Assembly (NCBI GenBank): GCA_002478115.1
Contig: DLMH01000043.1
Location: forward strand, 1-9,651
Reading direction: 5' to 3'
DNA: 9,651 nt
Origin: Candidatus Acidiferrum typicum
GTDB taxonomy: Bacteria > Acidobacteriota > Terriglobia > Acidiferrales > UBA7541
This document shows, in pieces, positions 6,025-9,651 of the stretch. A model generated the notes under the pieces. It had not been told where the DNA came from and ran no database searches. It was given only the letters and a program-made list of their open reading frames with translations. The first letter of the stretch is position 1. Every line of letters begins with the position of its first letter. The translations under genes and the position numbers were made by a program.

Positions 6025-7251
6025 GTGCCTGACGCCCGTTTCCGAGTCATGGTTCTTTGCTCGCACCCTGTCCAGTACATGGCTCCAGTTTTGCGTCGCA
6101 TGGCTCAACATCCGCAAGTGGATTTGCGTGTGGTCTATTGCTCTCTGCGGGGCGCGAAAGCTGCTTATGACCCCGAGTTCACTGCAACCGTCAAGTGGGA
6201 CATCCCGCTTCTCGAGGGTTATGAATGGACCGAGATACCCAATCAAGGCTCGGGTTCGGAATCCTTCTTCGGTCTCTGCAATTTTGGCGTCTGGAATTTG
6301 GTCCGCGATGGACAATTTGACGCCATCATTTGCCTCACTGGCTATATTCGGGCCTCATTCTGGATTGCCTTCTTCGCCGCGCGTATGGCCGGCACTGCCT
6401 TTCTCTTCGGAACGGACGCCAACAGTCTCGTTCCCCGGGATTCGCGTTCATGGAAGATTTTCGTTAAGAGGTTTCTCTGGCCCCGCCTGTACTCCTTGGC
6501 GGACCAGGTTGTCGTTCCTTCGACAGCCTCCTACAATCTTTTGCGCTCTCTCGGCATCCCGGAAGAGCGGATAACTCTGACACCTTACTCCGTCGACAAT
6601 GATTGGTGGAAAGAACAATCTTCTCGGGTCGACCGGGCCGCCGTACGCCGTTCTTGGGGTATAGCTCCCGAAGCTTCGGTCATACTCTTCTGCGCCAAGC
6701 TTCAACCCTGGAAACGTCCCCTCGATTTGCTTCGAGCATTCGCTCGTGCCACTGTTCCTGATGCGGCCTTGGTGTTCGCAGGCGAAGGGCCACTGCGTTC
6801 AGAGTTAGAAACTGAGGCTGCCTCCTTGGGGATTGCCGAGCGCGTTCATTTTCTTGGATTTGTCAATCAATCGCAGCTGCCTTCCATCTACACTGCCTCG
6901 GATCTCATGGTTCTTCCGTCCGAATACGAGCCATTTGCAGTCGTTGTCAATGAGGCGTCCTGTTGTGGATGCCCTGTCATAGCAAGTGACCGCGTGGGTG
7001 CGGCACAGGACCTAATTGCCCCCGTGAATCCCTCTTTCATTTATCCGTGCGGGAATGTTGATGCCCTCGCGCAGATATTGAAAGTTGCTCTTGCTGATCC
7101 CGTCGTGTTCACAAAGTATGGCCATGCCGCACGCAAACGAATGGAAACCTGGTCGATTAGAGAAAATATCTCCGGAACGGTAGAAGCGGTCCGTCGCGCC
7201 GTTGCGCGACGGACCCGAGGCAGTAGGAATAAGATCGGCGTTCCGCCTTAG
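6025..7251 (+). CDS. GT4-family glycosyltransferase (408 aa)
   Basis: This is the third GT-B fold glycosyltransferase of the locus. Numbered from GTG 6025, it opens with FRVMVLCSHPVQYMAPVLRR. The SHPVQY loop replaces the Gly-Gly acceptor motif, as in a GT4 subgroup whose members start with HP(I/V)QY. The donor domain carries LFCAKLQPWKRPLDLLRAF (about 221-239, with Lys225 and Lys230 as likely phosphate contacts), VFAGEGPLR (250-258) and EYEPFAVVVNEASCCGCPVI (300-319). The last contains Glu302-x7-Glu310. Length and domain order are complete, and GGGAG six bases upstream fixes the start. The last 20 residues are basic and are encoded partly by a strong DNA inverted repeat (7188-7215). It is divergent from the minus-strand glycosyltransferase, so the 230 bases between their starts probably hold promoters for both, though no convincing boxes are visible. 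Donor sugar unknown. Confidence 0.9.
   Translation: MPDARFRVMVLCSHPVQYMAPVLRRMAQHPQVDLRVVYCSLRGAKAAYDPEFTATVKWDIPLLEGYEWTEIPNQGSGSESFFGLCNFGVWNLVRDGQFDAIICLTGYIRASFWIAFFAARMAGTAFLFGTDANSLVPRDSRSWKIFVKRFLWPRLYSLADQVVVPSTASYNLLRSLGIPEERITLTPYSVDNDWWKEQSSRVDRAAVRRSWGIAPEASVILFCAKLQPWKRPLDLLRAFARATVPDAALVFAGEGPLRSELETEAASLGIAERVHFLGFVNQSQLPSIYTASDLMVLPSEYEPFAVVVNEASCCGCPVIASDRVGAAQDLIAPVNPSFIYPCGNVDALAQILKVALADPVVFTKYGHAARKRMETWSIRENISGTVEAVRRAVARRTRGSRNKIGVPP
7188..7215. repeat. Perfect 12-bp inverted repeat with 4-base loop
   Basis: GGTCCGTCGCGC (7188-7199) and GCGCGACGGACC (7204-7215) are exact reverse complements around CGTT. The stem lies inside the coding end of the glycosyltransferase, 36 bases before its stop, and encodes an Arg/Ala-rich run. 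There is no following T tract, so it is not a classical intrinsic terminator. It may act as an RNA 3' stabiliser or a protein-binding palindrome. Confidence 0.85.
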
Positions 7252-7749
7252 ACGGGGTCTAACCGCCGCGCAGAAATTGCATGTGAGCTGGTCATGGTGA
7301 TCAAGATTCCACGAATGACATTCTGCAATTTCTGCGACTGGGCGTAGCCTAAATAGCGTCGCAGCCGCATATCTCGCGCGCTCGGAACTACGAGTCAATA
7401 ATGTAAACCAACACCCTAATCCTTCGTCGTGAGAGATTCGCCCTGTTCCCTTATTACCCAGTATTCGAACGGCCCCGGAGTCATCCTTTTCAGAGCTGAA
7501 CTTTCCCTTAATATCGAGAGCGGGGATCCATCGCAAAGCGGCGTATACTGTAACGGCGATGGATTGGTTCTCATAGCGGCAGAGAACTTGATCGTATGCA
7601 GTTATGGGTAAGGCAGGCTTCCGTCCCGAGCAGGATTGGGTCCGCAAGCCCAACCCGGAAGGTGCCGGCACTTTGATGACAAACGCTATTGTAAAGCAAG
7701 ATGACCTTCCACTCGCCGTCGTTCTGGTGCCCAGTTCTCTTGCCCGATC
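7252..7749. other. Gap of about 500 bases without a confident gene
   Basis: It contains the 13-bp inverted repeat at 7269-7336. Minus-strand frames in 7321-7749 stay open for long stretches and read somewhat protein-like in two different frames (for example GEWKVILLYNSVCHQ near 7701-7660). No motif or family is recognisable, and the longest frame runs on antisense into the glycosyltransferase. It may be an unidentifiable decayed gene. It presumably also holds the promoter for the membrane protein at 7750, but no convincing boxes or ribosome site stand out. Confidence 0.4.
7269..7336. repeat. Perfect 13-bp inverted repeat spaced by 42 bases
   Basis: CGCAGAAATTGCA (7269-7281) and TGCAATTTCTGCG (7324-7336) are exact reverse complements. 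A nested GTCAT/ATGAC pair (7291-7295, 7315-7319) lies within the spacer, so the transcript could fold into a long interrupted hairpin. It starts 18 bases after the glycosyltransferase stop. No poly-T follows. It may be an RNA 3'-end structure or the ends of a tiny mobile remnant; I cannot decide. Confidence 0.8.
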
Positions 7750-9306
7750 GTGAATATGCCTGGAGCACTAGCCTCGATACGGAATCCTCGCAGCCCTGTA
7801 GGCGCCATTGTGTCTCTCGTTCTGGTGGCGCTGGCGGCTTATGAGCTGGCAGAGCTCATCCTCGGGGGGGACATAAATTCTCTCATTTACCTCGGGTTGC
7901 TCATCGCCGGTGCCATTGGTGTTGTCACCGTTCTGAACGATTGGCGAAAAGGGGTCTATCTGTTTCTCGCTTGGATCTTGTTCGAGGATTTCGTCCGTAA
8001 GTATCTCGGCAACAACATGGCCATTTACTTCGCTAAAGATGTTCTTGCTCTTCTACTCTATCTTTCATTCTTTAGGGCGCAACGTACCAATCGGGTCGAA
8101 CGATTCCGGCCTTCATTCCTCGTTCTGCTGCTCTGTTTTTTATTTTTCGGCATGATCCAGGTATTTAACCCCAGTTCTACCAGTCTCTTCTATGGTTTGA
8201 TGGGAATGAAGCTATACTTTTTCTACGTCCCCCTTTTGTATGTTGGCTACTACTTTATCGATTCAGAGCGCAGATTGCGTAGCTTTTTCGCTTTCAACTC
8301 CGTTCTGATTCTAGTTGTCGTGTGCCTGGGCGTCGCCCAAGCTATAATTGGCCATACCTTTCTAAATCCAACGGTTATTCAAGAAGATATTCGGGATTTG
8401 AGCACAACCTACAGGGCCTCTCCAATCACTGGTTTGATTGCATATCGCCCCACTTCCGTATTCGTTAGTGCAGGACGCTTCCAGAACTTTCTGATTATCT
8501 CCTGGATTCTCACCCTGGGTTACGGAGGATTTCTTCTACTACGGAGTCGCAGAGGTCGACTCATCGCATTTACGTGCATCGGTGTTCTCGCGGCGGGTAG
8601 TCTGCTGACCGCATCTAGGGGTGTTGTGTTGTGGAATTCCCTAGGCGCACTCTTTATTGCTGCAGGATTTTTGTGGGGTGCGCCGTGGCGCAATCGTGAG
8701 GGCCTTCGAGTAGTCCGGGCAATCCAGCGTGCGGCCCTCTTTGTAGGCATCGCAATCATAGTGCTTATGGTGGTCTTCCCAGAGCAGCTTGCAAGTCGTC
8801 TCGCGATCTATTCAGAAACACTCGACCCCACAAGCCCCGCAAGTGAACTCCTCTCTCGTTCCGGTAACTATCCTCTACAGAATCTTCTGTTGGCCTTTGA
8901 CTACCCAAAGTGGCCCTATGGGTATGGAATTGGTACATCGTCGCTTGGAGCGCAATACGTCACCCGGATCATGCACGCGGCTCCGATGCGAATTGGCGTG
9001 GAAAGTGGATATGGTCAACTCATACTCGAACTGGGCATCATAGGCTTGCTCCTGTGGATTGCATTGGCGACGGCAATATCTCTTTCAGCCTGGAGGGCTG
9101 CCAAAAGTCTCAAAGGGTCTCCCTGGTTTCCGATTGCTTTTGCGATTTTCTGGTACGCGTTCCTGCTTGCGGTGCCCATCAGTTACTATGGATTCGTATC
9201 CTATCAAGATTTCGTTATGAACGCTTATTTCTGGTTACTTCTGGGCATCCTATTCCGTCTGCAAGTCGTCGCAAAAACTCCGGAGTTCCACAGTGTCGAG
9301 AAGTGA
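7750..9306 (+). CDS. O-antigen ligase / Wzy-like polytopic membrane protein (518 aa)
   Basis: This inner-membrane protein of the O-antigen ligase/polymerase superfamily would join lipid-linked oligosaccharide units to each other or to an acceptor in the periplasm. About eleven or twelve hydrophobic segments are visible, with approximate centres at residues 27, 53, 73, 100, 130, 160, 190, 255, 282, 302, 335, 435, 468 and 497; some of these may be half-helices. Family features are TASRG (287-291) at a membrane edge and the large periplasmic loop of about 345-425 with GYGIGTSSLGAQY (391-403) and VESGYGQLILELG (417-429). GTG 7750 is followed six bases later by ATG 7756; neither has a clear ribosome site, so the start is uncertain by two residues. 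Ligase, polymerase or another transferase cannot be separated by eye. A broken relative lies at 1866-2119. Confidence 0.85.
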   Translation: MNMPGALASIRNPRSPVGAIVSLVLVALAAYELAELILGGDINSLIYLGLLIAGAIGVVTVLNDWRKGVYLFLAWILFEDFVRKYLGNNMAIYFAKDVLALLLYLSFFRAQRTNRVERFRPSFLVLLLCFLFFGMIQVFNPSSTSLFYGLMGMKLYFFYVPLLYVGYYFIDSERRLRSFFAFNSVLILVVVCLGVAQAIIGHTFLNPTVIQEDIRDLSTTYRASPITGLIAYRPTSVFVSAGRFQNFLIISWILTLGYGGFLLLRSRRGRLIAFTCIGVLAAGSLLTASRGVVLWNSLGALFIAAGFLWGAPWRNREGLRVVRAIQRAALFVGIAIIVLMVVFPEQLASRLAIYSETLDPTSPASELLSRSGNYPLQNLLLAFDYPKWPYGYGIGTSSLGAQYVTRIMHAAPMRIGVESGYGQLILELGIIGLLLWIALATAISLSAWRAAKSLKGSPWFPIAFAIFWYAFLLAVPISYYGFVSYQDFVMNAYFWLLLGILFRLQVVAKTPEFHSVEK

Positions 9307-9651
9307 AACATCTCTCTGGCTCGGGAACGGCATGAAGAGTGCCGGGCCGTGACAACGACCACGATTTTCGGCTGAAACGCCCGGACTACTGCATACTGGA
9401 GGAGACATCCTCCTCACCACCGGAGCCTTCCGGGAACTTGTTTCGTCGTGTGTTCTAGCCTGTTGTTTTGGTATCCTAAATGCCACCTTGAACACGGAGA
9501 GGAACAGCGTAGCCTTTGGGTTGATTAGTGTGACCAATAAGATGCACTCCCAAAAAGAATACTGGTCGAGTTTAGCCGATGGTGGTAATTCGATGGATGC
9601 CTCGGGGTTCGCGCCCGTATTGCATCCACTAGTCTCCCGTCTCTAAAGTTT
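9307..9651. other. Downstream region of 345 bases, no confident gene
   Basis: Two small perfect hairpins follow the membrane protein: GGAGGA/TCCTCC (9398-9413, loop GACA) and CCGGA/TCCGG (9420-9433, loop GCCT). They could mark the transcript end but have no T run. From ATG 9542 a 34-residue frame reads MHSQKEYWSSLADGG and later GFAPVLHPLVSRL before TAA 9644. This loosely resembles the start of some SAM-dependent methyltransferases and may be the broken 5' end of a gene continuing past the window. The resemblance is weak. Confidence 0.35.

Noticed and set aside
7012..7671. 219-residue open frame on the minus strand
   Set aside because: Its last third is antisense to the well supported glycosyltransferase, and it has no domain or ribosome site. 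Only the part beyond 7251 could be a gene relic.
9398..9433. Two small hairpins as an intrinsic terminator
   Set aside because: Stems are only 5-6 bp and no T run follows.
1..9651. CRISPR array, tRNA, rRNA or complete insertion sequence
   Set aside because: No regularly spaced repeats, cloverleaf, rRNA-like stretch, transposase or flanking terminal repeats were seen.

Overview
The window looks like an accessory region of a soil-type bacterial chromosome. My best guess for the host is Acidobacteriota. This rests on family resemblance recalled from memory (the short XRE regulator, the HNH protein, the FkbM/GT4/O-antigen-ligase mix) and not on any search. No rRNA, tRNA or CRISPR array is visible.

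Left end (1-1547): a compact + strand group. It holds the C-terminal end of a PD-(D/E)XK nuclease carrying a C-x2-C-x5-C cluster, a closely spaced 202-residue protein of unknown function, a small HNH endonuclease and a short XRE-type DNA-binding protein. The nuclease is interrupted upstream by two in-frame stops, and the XRE protein ends soon after its HTH domain.

Middle and right (1866-9306): a surface-glycan locus. It encodes three GT4-type glycosyltransferases (2121-3335 +, 4752-5795 -, 6025-7251 +), an FkbM-type SAM-dependent methyltransferase (3518-4378 -) and a polytopic O-antigen ligase/polymerase-like protein (7750-9306 +). Together these could build, decorate and polymerise or transfer an exported oligosaccharide. 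The set is incomplete: no flippase, initiating phosphoglycosyltransferase or nucleotide-sugar gene is in the window.

The notable theme is decay visible only between the called genes. A deleted and frameshifted second copy of the O-antigen ligase lies at 1866-2119. A sliver resembling a tyrosine recombinase C-terminus lies at 3346-3441. The real C-terminus of the 4752-5795 glycosyltransferase lies out of frame at 4622-4762. These suggest a locus assembled by recombination or transfer and now eroding, although base-level assembly errors could explain single frameshifts. Two perfect inverted repeats (12 and 13 bp) bracket the end of the third glycosyltransferase gene. I do not see a convincing complete new biological system. 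The nearest candidate is the nuclease / unknown protein / HNH cassette at the left end.
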